A stretch of 64,000 nt of DNA from Oscillibacter valericigenes Sjm18-20 (GCA_000283575.1 AP012044.1:2480001-2544000); one strand, 5' to 3'. Positions 42,415-52,094 are shown, numbered from the stretch's first letter. Numbers and translations are program-made. The notes: a model not told the origin generated them from the letters alone.

Positions 42415-44640
42415 ATGAAAGTTATCCATCTCATCAGCGGCGGTGACTCCGGCGGGGCCAAAACCCACGTTCTGAGCCTTCTCCAGCATCTGAACGAAAC
42501 CATTACCGCCCAGCTGGTCTGCTTCCGGGACGGTCCTTTCGCCGAGGAGGCCCGCCAGCTGGGCATCCCCACGGAGATCATGTCCGGGAACCACATTTTC
42601 CGCATCCGAAAACAGCTGACGCAATATATCCGGGACGGAGGCTATCAGGTCATTCACTGCCACGGGGCCCGGGCCAACATGATCGGCTCCATGCTCCGAA
42701 GGACCACCGGCCTTCCGGTCTGCTCCACGGTTCACAGCGACTATAAGCTGGATTACATGGGCCGTCCCTTCAGCCGCCTCGTATTTGGCAGCATCAACGC
42801 CCGCGCTCTGCGAACGCTGGACTACCGCATCGGCGTGTCCGATGCCATGGTGGATCTTTTGATCGACCGGGGCTTTCCGCCCGACCGGTTCTTCACCATA
42901 TACAACGGCATCGACTTCACCCCCGCCCCGCCCCAGGGCGACCGGCTCCCCTATCTGCGGGGGCTGGGCCTTGACGTGGACGAGAACAGCGTGGTGGTGG
43001 GCATCGCCGCCCGTCTGAACCCGGTGAAGGACATCTCCACGCTGATCCGGGGCTTTGCGAGGGCCTGTGCCAAATGCGAACGTCTCCGCCTTCTGATCGC
43101 CGGGGACGGCGAGGAGCGGCAGAAGCTGGAATCGCTTGCAGGCGAATTGGGTGTGGGAAACCGGGTCTGCTTTGCCGGATGGATTTCCGGGGGCATGGAC
43201 CGGTTTTACAGCGCTTTGGACGTAAACGCCCTGACCTCTGTGTCTGAGACGTTTCCCTATGCTCTGACGGAGGGCGCGCGGTTCCATCTGGCCACCGTGG
43301 CCACCGCCGTGGGCGGCATCCCCGCTCTCATCGACACAGATGTGAACGGCTATCTGTTCGCCTCCGGCGACGACGCGGCGCTGGGGGACGCTCTGGTGGC
43401 TCTGGCGCAGGATGACGAGCTGCGCCGCGCCATGGGGGAGCGGCTCTACGAAAAGGCGTCCGCCCAATTTTCCATCCAGCACACGGTGAACACCCAGCTC
43501 CACATTTATGAGGAGATCGTCCGCCGCCACAACCGTCCCAGGGTGGACCGGGACGGCGTGGTGATCTGCGGAGCCTATGGCCGGGGCAATGCTGGAGATG
43601 ACGCGATTCTGGAGGCCATTTTGCAGGAGATGCGGAGCATTGACCCGGACATGCCGGTGCTGGTGCTCAGCAAAAGCCCGGGGGAGACCCGCCTTACCTA
43701 CCGGGTCCGGGCAGTCCAGCGATTCAATTATCCGGCATGGCGAAGCGCCATGTGCCACAGCCGGCTCTACATCAACGGCGGCGGCAGTCTTATTCAGGAC
43801 GTGACCTCCCGCCGGTCCCTCTGGTTCTACCTGCACAATATCTCCACCGCGAAGCGCCTGGGCTGCAAGGTTCAAATGTACGGCTGCGGCATTGGCCCTG
43901 TCTCCCGCCCCAGTCACCGGAAAATGGCCGCCCGGGTGCTGAACGCCTCTGTGGACGTCATCACCCTCCGGGAGCCGGACTCCCAGGCGGAGCTGAAGTC
44001 CATGGGCGTAACCAAACCCGAAATTCTCCTGACCGCCGACCCGGCCCTGACGCTGAACTGCGCCCCCCCAGAAAAAACCGACAGCGTGCTTTTACAGGCG
44101 GGCATCCCCACGGGCGGGCGATATCTCTGTTTCGCGCTGCGCAAGTGGAAAGGCTTTGAGGAAAAGGCCCCGGTCTTTGCCGCGGCCGCGGAATACGCCT
44201 ATCACCGCCATCACCTGACGCCGGTATTTCTGTCGGTGGAAAACCGCCAGGACCCTCTGGCGGCGGCCATCGCCGCTCAGGGCGTCTCCGTCCCACACTA
44301 CTTTCTTAACGACGCGGGCAGGGCCGGCACTATCATCGGAGCCCTCTCCCGGATGCAGGTGATGATCTCCATGCGGCTCCACGCGCTGATTTTTGCCGCC
44401 GGGCAGGGGGTTCCTCTGATCGGCGTGGTATACGACCCAAAGGTTTCCTCTTTCCTGCGCTACATCGGGCAGGACCTGTTCGTAAATCTGCCGGACGTCA
44501 CCGCGGAGCAGCTGTGCGCCATGATCGACCGGGCCGTGGCCCGCACGGAGCACCCCGAGGAGCAGGAGGCCGCCGTAGCGCGGCTTCAGGAGATGGAGCA
44601 TCGAAACGTGGAGGTCGCAAAGCGCCTGATGAAGGGATAA
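42415..44640 (+). CDS. csaB: Glycosyltransferase fused to CsaB polysaccharide pyruvyltransferase
   Basis: 741 residues. The N-terminal ~375 are a GT4 glycosyltransferase (HLISGGDSGGAKTHVLSLLQ, IAARLNPVKDISTLIRGF, ALTEGARFHLATVATAVGGI). The C-terminal ~365 are CsaB (GAYGRGNAGDDAILEAILQE, YINGGGSLIQDVTSRRSLWF, MISMRLHALIFAAGQGVPLI). CsaB adds pyruvate ketals to the secondary wall polymer so that SLH proteins can bind. The fusion suggests that polymer building and pyruvylation are linked. An SLH protein is encoded at 52-54 kb. Confidence 0.93.
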   Translation: MKVIHLISGGDSGGAKTHVLSLLQHLNETITAQLVCFRDGPFAEEARQLGIPTEIMSGNHIFRIRKQLTQYIRDGGYQVIHCHGARANMIGSMLRRTTGLPVCSTVHSDYKLDYMGRPFSRLVFGSINARALRTLDYRIGVSDAMVDLLIDRGFPPDRFFTIYNGIDFTPAPPQGDRLPYLRGLGLDVDENSVVVGIAARLNPVKDISTLIRGFARACAKCERLRLLIAGDGEERQKLESLAGELGVGNRVCFAGWISGGMDRFYSALDVNALTSVSETFPYALTEGARFHLATVATAVGGIPALIDTDVNGYLFASGDDAALGDALVALAQDDELRRAMGERLYEKASAQFSIQHTVNTQLHIYEEIVRRHNRPRVDRDGVVICGAYGRGNAGDDAILEAILQEMRSIDPDMPVLVLSKSPGETRLTYRVRAVQRFNYPAWRSAMCHSRLYINGGGSLIQDVTSRRSLWFYLHNISTAKRLGCKVQMYGCGIGPVSRPSHRKMAARVLNASVDVITLREPDSQAELKSMGVTKPEILLTADPALTLNCAPPEKTDSVLLQAGIPTGGRYLCFALRKWKGFEEKAPVFAAAAEYAYHRHHLTPVFLSVENRQDPLAAAIAAQGVSVPHYFLNDAGRAGTIIGALSRMQVMISMRLHALIFAAGQGVPLIGVVYDPKVSSFLRYIGQDLFVNLPDVTAEQLCAMIDRAVARTEHPEEQEAAVARLQEMEHRNVEVAKRLMKG

Positions 44641-44718
44641 GGCAGCCGGGAAACGCAGCGCGCCTTATTTCCGGTGCTTGAAATCACGTTTTCCTCATAC
44701 CCTGAACAGGGTGATAAT

Positions 44719-44892
44719 ATGAATAACTGCTGCGACCCGCTGGCACTGACCACGGCGGTCAACACTCTGGCGGTGGCAATGGCCAAAAACCTCAATGACG
44801 ACGAACTGACCTTTTGCTCCACAGTACTGGTTCAACTGGGAGACACTCTGTCTACCATTGCAATGCAGCGGAGTCTTTGTAAAGAGTCCTGA
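44719..44892 (+). CDS. DUF6774 family small protein
   Basis: 57 residues: MNNCCDPLALTTAVNTLAVA then MAKNLNDDELTFCSTVLVQL. The pattern (N-terminal Cys, a helix with AxxLxDDEL, then QLGDTL) fits DUF6774 proteins of gut Clostridia. AGGGTG precedes the ATG at 44719, next to a small accctg-aa-cagggt palindrome. Function unknown. Confidence 0.75.
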   Translation: MNNCCDPLALTTAVNTLAVAMAKNLNDDELTFCSTVLVQLGDTLSTIAMQRSLCKES

Positions 44893-44901
44893 CGCAGCGC
44901 G

Positions 44902-45609
44902 TCAGGAGGGCAGCTTCCCGACCTCCATGGGAAACACGGTCAGCTTCGTCTCCCCGTCCCACAGGGCCAGAAACACCTCGCTCTCCTCCCGATAGCCCTG
45001 CTTCACAAGTTCCCTGCGGACCCAGGACTCCTCCTTGCCCGCCTGTGCAATGTTATCCGGTAGAAGCTTTCCATCCATGATAAACGGCATCTGCACATGG
45101 CTCTGTTTTGGCTTCAGGTTCATATCCGAAGGCGTCGCGGGGCGGTAGGGCTCTTTCGCCAGAAAACTGACCACCCCGTTGTGCTCCAGCACCGCCGTCT
45201 GGATCTGGCTCAGATCAAAATAGCCGCTCATGCGGGCAAACGTCAGAAATTCGTCCAGATCCAGCTGTGCCTTTTTCAGATTGTCCCGGTAGAGAATGTC
45301 GCCATCCATCAACACCAGCGGTTTCCCCGTGATGACTCCTCGGGCGTGGATGGACTTGCTGGTAAGCAGGGAGATTCCGAAGGCGGCCAGTCCGTAAATA
45401 ATCAGAGCGGTAAGCGGTTTTACCGGCTCCTCCAGCTCCGTCGCCATCTCCGCCGCCACGGAACCGATGGTGATGCCGGTGATATAGTCGAACATGGTCA
45501 TCTGGGACACCTGTCTGCTGCCCATCAGCTTCGTCAGAAAAAACAACACCGCGATGGACACCGCCGACGCGGCGACGGTCAGACCGATTTTCTGTAAAAT
45601 CTCCAACAT
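44902..45609 (-). CDS. DUF421 family membrane protein (YetF/YrbG type)
   Basis: 235 residues. Three N-terminal membrane helices (to ~85), with TMFDYITGITIGSVAAEM, then the cytoplasmic DUF421 domain (GKPLVLMDGDILYRDNLKKA, DLDEFLTFARMSGYFDLSQI). Function not settled; some are sporulation/germination related. Its GGGAGGAG ribosome binding site lies in the 3' arm of a 14-bp hairpin just before the ATG. Confidence 0.92.
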   Translation of the reverse strand: MLEILQKIGLTVAASAVSIAVLFFLTKLMGSRQVSQMTMFDYITGITIGSVAAEMATELEEPVKPLTALIIYGLAAFGISLLTSKSIHARGVITGKPLVLMDGDILYRDNLKKAQLDLDEFLTFARMSGYFDLSQIQTAVLEHNGVVSFLAKEPYRPATPSDMNLKPKQSHVQMPFIMDGKLLPDNIAQAGKEESWVRRELVKQGYREESEVFLALWDGETKLTVFPMEVGKLPS

Positions 45610-45611
45610 GA

Positions 45612-45648
45612 AAAAACTCCTCCCATTTGTCGTTTGGGAGGAGTTTTT
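45612..45648 (-). terminator. Hairpin that terminates upstream transcript and holds the DUF421 ribosome binding site
   Basis: aaaaactcctccca (45612-45625) and tgggaggagttttt (45635-45648) pair perfectly over 14 bp with a 9-nt loop. On the minus strand the 3' arm is TGGGAGGAGTTTTTTC followed directly by the DUF421 ATG. The same hairpin can end the CLC transcript and mask the Shine-Dalgarno of the next gene. Confidence 0.85.
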
Positions 45649-45663
45649 GCAGTTTCTTCCGGC

Positions 45664-46968
45664 TTATTCCTTTGTCTGATCGCTGTGGTCCTGAAACACG
45701 TCCCCGGCGTGGTAGGCGTTGGTATGGGCGTTTATGTATTGGGCCTTCAGCTTGGAATAGAGAATCGTCTGGCTGGAATACAGCCCATTGTAGCCCGAGA
45801 GCATGTAGCTGATGCCGCAGGCCAGCGCGAAATACAGCACGCCCGCCGAACCGAACAGCTCCACCGACAAAAAGATAGATGCCACCGGGCAGTTGACGCT
45901 GGCGCAGAACACCGCCACCAGTCCCACCGCCGCAGAAAACCCGGCGGGCAGACCCAGCAACGGCCCCGCCGCACAGCCGAACGTGGCTCCCACGAAGAAG
46001 GCGGGCACCACCTCACCGCCCTTGTACCCCGCGCCCAGAGTAATGGCGGTAAAGATAATTTTCAGTAAAAACGCCACTGGAGACACCGTCCCCTCCTCCA
46101 CGGCCCGCTGGATCACATCCATGCCCGCGCCGTTGTAATCGGAGGTCTGCGCCAGATAGCTCAGAATGACAATTAAAAAGCCGCCGCAGACCACCCGCAG
46201 CCAGGGGTTTTGAATGTGCTTGCTCAAAAATCCTCTCGTGGTCCGAAGCGCATTGCAAAACATCACCGCCACAAAAGCGCACAGCGCCCCCAGAACGGCT
46301 ATCCGCAAAAGCGTCCCAAGCTCCAATGCCGGAGCCGCCACCGTGTACTGCGTGGGACTGACACCCACCCAGAGGGAGATTCCATAAGCAACCAGCGAGG
46401 CGGTAAAGCAGGGGATGAACGCCGCGTGGTATACTACGCCCACGGAAATGACCACCATGGCAAACACCGTGGCAGTGAGCGGCGTTCCAAACAGGGCGGA
46501 GAAAAATGCCGCCATGCCGCACAGCGTCGCCGTGCGCATATCCCGGTCGTCCATGCGGAACAGCAGTCCCACATGATAGCCGATGTCGCCGCCCATTTGC
46601 AGAGCAGCGCCCTCCCGCCCAGCGGAGCCGCCGCACAGGTGGGTCAGGATGGTCCCCACAAAAATGGCCGGCAGCAGTAAGATTGAAAGACTCTTGCCCA
46701 TGCGGACCGCATCAATAATGTCGTCGGTTCCCTGCCCCTCGGTCTTCGTCAGCTTGTAAAAGCCCACAATGAACAGCCCCGCCAACGGCAGGCACCACAG
46801 CAGGAAGAGGTGGGTATCCCGGTACTCCGTGGCCCACTCCACGCCCAGATGGAACAGTACGCCCACCACACCGCAGCAAAAACCAATTAAAATTGCCAGC
46901 GTCACCCATTTCACAAGCGCCTGGAGGTAGTATTTCGTGTGCTTCAGGGTCTTTACCAGCCTTGTCAC
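45664..46968 (-). CDS. CLC-family anion channel/transporter, possibly fluoride type
   Basis: 434 residues, about ten to twelve membrane helices. The signature GGSAGREGAALQMGGDIG carries the gating GREG; the region GYKGGEVVPAFFVGATFGCA is also conserved. The absence of the chloride-type GSGIP motif before GREG and the GGSAGREG form recall CLC-F fluoride/proton antiporters; this is inference. Coupled (ATGA overlap) to an E2-like gene upstream. Confidence 0.85.
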   Translation of the reverse strand: MTRLVKTLKHTKYYLQALVKWVTLAILIGFCCGVVGVLFHLGVEWATEYRDTHLFLLWCLPLAGLFIVGFYKLTKTEGQGTDDIIDAVRMGKSLSILLLPAIFVGTILTHLCGGSAGREGAALQMGGDIGYHVGLLFRMDDRDMRTATLCGMAAFFSALFGTPLTATVFAMVVISVGVVYHAAFIPCFTASLVAYGISLWVGVSPTQYTVAAPALELGTLLRIAVLGALCAFVAVMFCNALRTTRGFLSKHIQNPWLRVVCGGFLIVILSYLAQTSDYNGAGMDVIQRAVEEGTVSPVAFLLKIIFTAITLGAGYKGGEVVPAFFVGATFGCAAGPLLGLPAGFSAAVGLVAVFCASVNCPVASIFLSVELFGSAGVLYFALACGISYMLSGYNGLYSSQTILYSKLKAQYINAHTNAYHAGDVFQDHSDQTKE

Positions 46969-47840
46969 AGCGCCACCTCCCCAACTCCGACAACCGACGC
47001 GGCAGCCTCCGTGATTTCCATCCCATCCAGCCGGGTCTCCAGCGTCTCCGGGTTCCGCATATTACGACTGAACGCCGCGAAAAAGTGGGAATATTCGATA
47101 CCGGTTGCAATCCGCTCGTCCATCACCACACCAAGCGGCATGACTCTCCCCTTTTCCCCCGGAAGGGCGTCCGGCTTCCGCACCGGCTTACCCATGCAGA
47201 TGAACACGCTGGTGGTGCCGAACTCATAGCAGTGGTGATAGATGCAGCTGGTGTTGATGGATGCCAGATTCGTAACGAACAAACTGGTATGGAAGGGACT
47301 CAGATCAATGATTCTCCGGGGCAGCAGCCCGTGGAGGTCCAGGCGATAGATCAGCCAAAATACGAACCGTGGCAGGCCCGGGACGGCAAAGGCCAGACTG
47401 GCAAATTTGTCCGTGCCGTTGCTGTGCGCAGCCTTACCGTTCCGGTCGATCAGCTCCTGGACACGGGAACTGATCGTGAACACCGTATCCTCTGGTTTCA
47501 AAAAAACCTTCAGAGTCGTCTCGTCCGGCGTTCCGTCCGCCCGCTTTTTCAGCAGCACAAACGAAAAACAGAAGTGGTTCCGGCAGTAGATCCTCCTGTT
47601 CATGATAAAATAATTGACCTTTGGATTTTCCAGCGCCGCCTTATAATACGCCGCTACCAGCACACTCATGTGGGTCACGCGGCGTCCCTCCCGCCGCTTC
47701 CGGCGGATATACGCCTTTACGATATCCTCGTCGATCATGTCGCTGGCCCAGTTTTGGGCGTCGTACCGACGGGGCATGATGTAGGGCAGGGCCTTCACTA
47801 TGGACGTCAGATTTTTTACGCGAGTGCCGTCCGCTCTCAT
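46965..47840 (-). CDS. E2/CAT-fold acyltransferase-like protein with altered catalytic motif
   Basis: 291 residues from MRADGTRVKNLTSIVKALPY. The fold matches the 2-oxoacid dehydrogenase acyltransferase catalytic domain (MSVLVAAYYKAALENPKVNY, DLSPFHTSLFVTNLASINTS, GTTSVFICMGKPVRK). The DHRxxDG motif that supplies the catalytic His/Asp reads DERIATG, so acyl transfer by the usual mechanism is unlikely. There is no lipoyl domain. The 3' end overlaps the CLC start (ATGA). The partner function is unknown. Confidence 0.78.
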   Translation of the reverse strand: MRADGTRVKNLTSIVKALPYIMPRRYDAQNWASDMIDEDIVKAYIRRKRREGRRVTHMSVLVAAYYKAALENPKVNYFIMNRRIYCRNHFCFSFVLLKKRADGTPDETTLKVFLKPEDTVFTISSRVQELIDRNGKAAHSNGTDKFASLAFAVPGLPRFVFWLIYRLDLHGLLPRRIIDLSPFHTSLFVTNLASINTSCIYHHCYEFGTTSVFICMGKPVRKPDALPGEKGRVMPLGVVMDERIATGIEYSHFFAAFSRNMRNPETLETRLDGMEITEAAASVVGVGEVAL

Positions 47841-48096
47841 AGCGCTCTCACGCTCCTTTCCCGCGGCCTCGCCGCGATGAGTATATACCACACATTTTTT
47901 AGTATACAGGAAAACCCGGGGAAATTCAAGATTCCCTCAAAAAGCGCACAGCACCCCCTGCTGGAAACCCCATGCTCCGGGGTCGGCGCACATTTTTTCT
48001 TGAGCCGTCTTTACGTATACGAATACGCAATCGTTTTTGGTCTTTTTACATAAAAACGCCATTGATATTTAGCTTCCGGAAACCCCTGTTTTACGG

Positions 48097-48125
48097 TTGA
48101 ATATCCCTTTGATAAGTCGTATACT
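48097..48125 (+). promoter_or_regulatory. serC promoter
   Basis: TTGAAT (48097-48102), 17 nt, TATACT (48120-48125), 64 bp before the ATG. The remainder of the 47841-48189 gap holds no gene. Confidence 0.8.
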
Positions 48126-48189
48126 AAATCTTGGAATGCAAACAAACTATTTGGGAACCTGACAATTTTAATGAACAATGGAGGATTAA

Positions 48190-49281
48190 ATGATGAAGTA
48201 CGGACGTACCTATAATTTTTCCGCCGGTCCTGCCATGATGCCGGAGGAAGTCCTGGAGGAGATTGCAGCCGAGATGATGAACTACCGCGGCAGTGGTATG
48301 TGCGTCATGGAGATGAGCCATCGATCCAAGGCATTTCAGGAAATCTTCGACGAGGCCAAGGCCGATTTGAAGAAACTGATGAACATTCCCGATAATTACA
48401 AGATTTTATTCGTGCAGGGCGGCGGCACGGTGCAGTTCTCCATGGTGCCCATGAACCTGCTGAAGGGCGGCGTGGCCTGCTATGTGGAGACCGGCGCGTG
48501 GTCCAAGAAGGCCATTGCGGAGGCCAAAAAGTTCGGCGAGGTGAAGGTCGTCGCCTCCTCCGCCGACAAAAACTTCTCCTACATTCCGGACTGCTCGAAC
48601 CTGGATATTCCCGACAACGCGGACTATGTCTACATCTGCGAAAACGAGACCATCCATGGCCTGACCTATCACAAGCTGCCCAATACCAAAGGCCACGTGC
48701 TGGTGTCCGACCAGTCCTCCATGTTCCTGTCCCGGCCCTGCAACGTGTCTGACTACGGTCTGGTCTGGGGCGGCGTGCAGAAGAACGTGGGTCCCGCCGG
48801 TATGTCCATTGTTATCATCCGGGAGGATCTGATCCGGGACGATCTGGGCGACAAGCTGCCGGTATACCTGAATTACAAGACCCACGCCGACGCCGATTCC
48901 CTTTATAATACCCCCAACTGCTGGGCCATCTACTGCTGCGGAAAGGTCTTCAAGTACCTGCTGAAAAACGGCGGTCTTGTGGCCATGAACCAGCGCAATG
49001 AGGAAAAGGCCAAGGTGCTGTACGATTTCCTGGATCAAAGCAAGTTCTTCACCGGCGCGGTGGTGAAGGAAGACCGCTCTTTGATGAACGTGCCGTTCGT
49101 CACACCCAGCAAGGAGCAGGACGCCGACGTTGTGGCCGCCAGCAAGGCCGCGGGCTTTGACAACCTGAAAGGGCACAAGTCCGTGGGTGGTCTGCGCGCC
49201 TCCATTTATAACGCCATGCCCAAAGACGGTGTTGAATCGCTGGTTGACTTCCTCGCGAAGTATGAAAAGGAGCACGCCTGA
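48190..49281 (+). CDS. serC: Phosphoserine aminotransferase
   Basis: 363 residues, normal length. NFSAGPAMMPEEVLEEIAAE, the GGGTVQFSMVPMNLL region and the PLP Lys in GGVQKNVGPAGMS. It converts 3-phosphohydroxypyruvate and Glu to phosphoserine. GGAGG lies upstream; the first ATG (48190) or the next (48193) may be used. serA follows, giving the first two steps of serine synthesis. No serB is seen in the window. Confidence 0.97.
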   Translation: MMKYGRTYNFSAGPAMMPEEVLEEIAAEMMNYRGSGMCVMEMSHRSKAFQEIFDEAKADLKKLMNIPDNYKILFVQGGGTVQFSMVPMNLLKGGVACYVETGAWSKKAIAEAKKFGEVKVVASSADKNFSYIPDCSNLDIPDNADYVYICENETIHGLTYHKLPNTKGHVLVSDQSSMFLSRPCNVSDYGLVWGGVQKNVGPAGMSIVIIREDLIRDDLGDKLPVYLNYKTHADADSLYNTPNCWAIYCCGKVFKYLLKNGGLVAMNQRNEEKAKVLYDFLDQSKFFTGAVVKEDRSLMNVPFVTPSKEQDADVVAASKAAGFDNLKGHKSVGGLRASIYNAMPKDGVESLVDFLAKYEKEHA

Positions 49282-49400
49282 GCCATTCAGGGACGGTTGA
49301 AAATTGAGAGCATATCCATCCCCCAATGGGTATGTGTTTATCCGACAGCATGGCGCCCCTGGGGTGCGCCTGGAAATTGATAAAAAGGGGAAACTGAAAT

Positions 49401-50306
49401 ATGAAAATTCTGGTTACGGACGGCATGGATGCGGGCGCTATGGAAAAACTGCGGCTGGACGGCTATGAGGTCGTCGAGCACTTTTACGAGCCCGACCAGC
49501 TGGGTGCGGCTCTGCGAGACTTTGACATCGCGGTCATCCGCAGTGCCACCAAGATTAAGGAACCGCAGATTGACGCCGCCAAGGGCGGCCGCCTGAAGCT
49601 TATTATCCGCGCCGGCGTCGGCGTGGACAACATTGCCGTAAAATACGCCGAAGCGGCGGGCATTCAGGTCAAGAACACGCCCCGGGCATCCTCCAACGCC
49701 GTGGCGGAACTGGCCATTGCGCTGCTGTTCGCCTGCGCCCGGAACCTCTCCATAGCGGGCCACACCATGCGGGAGCAGAAATGGGAGAAGAAGGCTTATT
49801 CCAAGGGCTTTGAGCTTCAGGGCAAAATCATCGGCGTGGTGGGCTACGGCCGCATCGGCCGCCTGATCGGAGAGAAGGCACAGGCCCTGGGCATGAATGT
49901 GCTGTCCTGCGTCCACCGCAACAAGCCCGAAGGCTGTGAGTGCGACACGATGCATTTTGTCTCCATGGACGAGCTGCTGACTCAGTCCGACATTATCGCC
50001 CTCAGCGCTCCCGCCGGAGATAAGCCGATGGTAAATGCGGAGAGCCTTGCGAAGATGAAGGACGGCGTGGTGATTATCAACACCTCCCGCGGGGCCAATA
50101 TCGACGAGGCGGCTCTTTTGGATGCGCTGAATTCCGGCAAGGTAAAGGCCGCGGGTCTGGACGTGTGGCTGAGCGAAAAGGAACCCAACTGGGCGCTGGC
50201 CGCCCATCCCGCAGTTGCCTGCACGCCCCATATCGGTGCCGGCACCAAAGAGGCTCAGAAGCGCATCGGCGCCGAACTGGTGGATGTCATCGAGCATTTT
50301 GCGTAA
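49401..50306 (+). CDS. serA: D-3-phosphoglycerate dehydrogenase, short form
   Basis: 301 residues without the C-terminal ACT domain. Rossmann motif VVGYGRIGRLIGEKAQALGM, with INTSRGANIDEAALL and the catalytic His in ACTPHIGAGTKEAQ. It oxidises 3-phosphoglycerate for serine synthesis. Lack of ACT means no direct serine feedback at this subunit. A perfect AAAGGGG site lies before the ATG. Terminator at 50376. Confidence 0.95.
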   Translation: MKILVTDGMDAGAMEKLRLDGYEVVEHFYEPDQLGAALRDFDIAVIRSATKIKEPQIDAAKGGRLKLIIRAGVGVDNIAVKYAEAAGIQVKNTPRASSNAVAELAIALLFACARNLSIAGHTMREQKWEKKAYSKGFELQGKIIGVVGYGRIGRLIGEKAQALGMNVLSCVHRNKPEGCECDTMHFVSMDELLTQSDIIALSAPAGDKPMVNAESLAKMKDGVVIINTSRGANIDEAALLDALNSGKVKAAGLDVWLSEKEPNWALAAHPAVACTPHIGAGTKEAQKRIGAELVDVIEHFA

Positions 50307-50375
50307 AGGCAGCTGACTCCCCCCTCTGGTTTTGATGTCAGCTTTTATGCCGGTGCGGTCTTTACATAGCGAAAA

Positions 50376-50418
50376 CAGGGCGCCGTCGTTCATTACGACG
50401 GCGTCCTGAAACATTTTT
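50376..50418 (+). terminator. Terminator after serA
   Basis: cagggcgccgtcg / cgacggcgtcctg, a 13-bp stem with one wobble, followed by AAACATTTTTG. Confidence 0.75.
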
Positions 50419-50452
50419 GAGCAAGTGTATAAATGCAGGTTTTTTTATGGAA

Positions 50453-51829
50453 TCAGAGGCTGTTCTTCCCCCGAGCCATATATTTTCCGCTGGGTTCCGC
50501 CACAAGGATTCTGCCAAGCTCCGCCATCAGTCTGCCCCGCAGATACACCTGCGCGATACCACCTGAAGTGACAAAGCCCTCATAGGGATTGTATCCCGCC
50601 GCGCCGACGCAGTCATCCGCCCGGACGACGTGGCTGGCTCCCGGGTCGTAAACCACGATGTCCGCGTCGCTTCCCCTGCGGATGACGCCCTTGCGGGGAT
50701 ACAGTCCGTACAGCTTCGCTGGATTCTCGCTGAGCACCTGGCACATCGTCGGCAGAGCGATTCTCTTCTTCTCCACGCCGTAAGAGTAGATCAACTCGCC
50801 CCGTGTCTCCACGCCGGGAAGTCCGCCGGGGATTTTCGTAAAGTCCTCGCGCCCCGCATCCTTTTGTTCCAACGTAAAGGAGCAGTGGTCTGTGGAGATG
50901 GTCTGGATCTGACCGCGCTTTAACCCCCGCCACAGATATGCCTGTTCCGTCTTCTCCCGGAGGGGCGGTGCGCAGACATACCGCGCCGCGGCGGAGTAGT
51001 CCTGATTGAAGTAGACGCTCTCGTCCAGCAGCAGATACTGGGGACAGGTCTCCACATAGACCTTCTGTCCCCGTTTCCGTGCGGCTTCCACCTCGTTAAG
51101 CGCCTGGTGGTTCGTCATGTGGACGATCACCACCGGGCATTCCGCCGCCTGAGCAATGCGCAGCAGGCGGCCCACCGCCTCCGCCTCCAGACATGCGGGG
51201 CGGGTCTGAGGATGGGATGCGGGCGACAGTTCTCCGGCAGCTTTTTTTTCGGCGATCATGGCGTCGATCACCCCGGCGTTCTCGCAATGGACGCCGCAGA
51301 TGCCGCCCATTCGTCTGATGGCCTTCAGAGCACTGTAAATTGCCCCGTCGCCGATCATCATGGCAGGGTAGGTCAAATACATTTTGAAAGACGATATCCC
51401 CGCGGCGAACATGGCCGGAAGCTCCGCCTCAACAGAGGGATTCCAATCGTCGATGGTCATGTGGAACCCGTAGTCACAGAAGGCACGCCCGTCGGCCTTT
51501 TTGTGCCACAAGTCCAGCCCGTATTGGAGGGATTCCCCCTTATTTGGACAGGCAAAGTCGATTACCGTGGTGGTGCCACCCCGGATGGCGGCCCGGCTGC
51601 CGGACGTAAAATCGTCGGCGGTGGTGGTGTTGCAGACATCCAGATCAAAATGAGTATGGGCGTCGATGAACCCCGGAAACAGGAGCATTCCCGTCACATC
51701 CATCACATTTCCGCCTGCGGCGGACAGTCCCCGGCCCACCTGTGCAATTTTCTCTCCGTCGATCAGCACGTCCGCCCTGCGCACGCCCCGGCTGGACACC
51801 ACGCTGCCGCCTTTCAGCAATGTTCTCAT
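50453..51829 (-). CDS. Dihydropyrimidinase / D-hydantoinase-like cyclic amidohydrolase
   Basis: 458 residues from the ATG at 51829 (AAAGGAGG upstream). Metal motif PGFIDAHTHFDLDV, the carboxylated Lys in ISSFKMYLTYPAMM, VHCENAGVIDAMI and STDHCSFTLEQK with the metal Asp. It opens a cyclic amide ring (dihydropyrimidine or hydantoin). The substrate is not fixed by sequence. Confidence 0.93.
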   Translation of the reverse strand: MRTLLKGGSVVSSRGVRRADVLIDGEKIAQVGRGLSAAGGNVMDVTGMLLFPGFIDAHTHFDLDVCNTTTADDFTSGSRAAIRGGTTTVIDFACPNKGESLQYGLDLWHKKADGRAFCDYGFHMTIDDWNPSVEAELPAMFAAGISSFKMYLTYPAMMIGDGAIYSALKAIRRMGGICGVHCENAGVIDAMIAEKKAAGELSPASHPQTRPACLEAEAVGRLLRIAQAAECPVVIVHMTNHQALNEVEAARKRGQKVYVETCPQYLLLDESVYFNQDYSAAARYVCAPPLREKTEQAYLWRGLKRGQIQTISTDHCSFTLEQKDAGREDFTKIPGGLPGVETRGELIYSYGVEKKRIALPTMCQVLSENPAKLYGLYPRKGVIRRGSDADIVVYDPGASHVVRADDCVGAAGYNPYEGFVTSGGIAQVYLRGRLMAELGRILVAEPSGKYMARGKNSL

Positions 51830-52065
51830 CGCAAATCCTCCTTTGCGTCCTTGCTTATATGCATACCAGCATAGCACAGTTTTCTTCGGAATTCCAGCTG
51901 TCAAATGCCTGCCGAAGAGAAATATTTTTCGGTGCTGCACTTTATTTCAAAACAGCAAAAGATTTTAAATTTCACACAAATTTGACATCTTGCCTGTTTT
52001 GCCGGTTTTATTTTACAAATATGGAAAATTATATATGATTTTCAAGTTTTTCTCTTTCTTTTTTA

Positions 52066-52094
52066 TTGAGAGCGGTTTATACTAATGCTAATAT
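52066..52094 (+). promoter_or_regulatory. Promoter of the SLH nucleotidase gene
   Basis: TTGAGA (52066-52071), 17 nt, TAATAT (52089-52094), 45 bp before the ATG. The gap 51830-52138 holds no other gene. Confidence 0.75.

Noticed and set aside
42340..43917. Minus-strand 525-codon frame opposite the GT-CsaB gene
   Set aside because: A shadow of a clearly recognised fusion gene, with no domain or ribosome binding site of its own.
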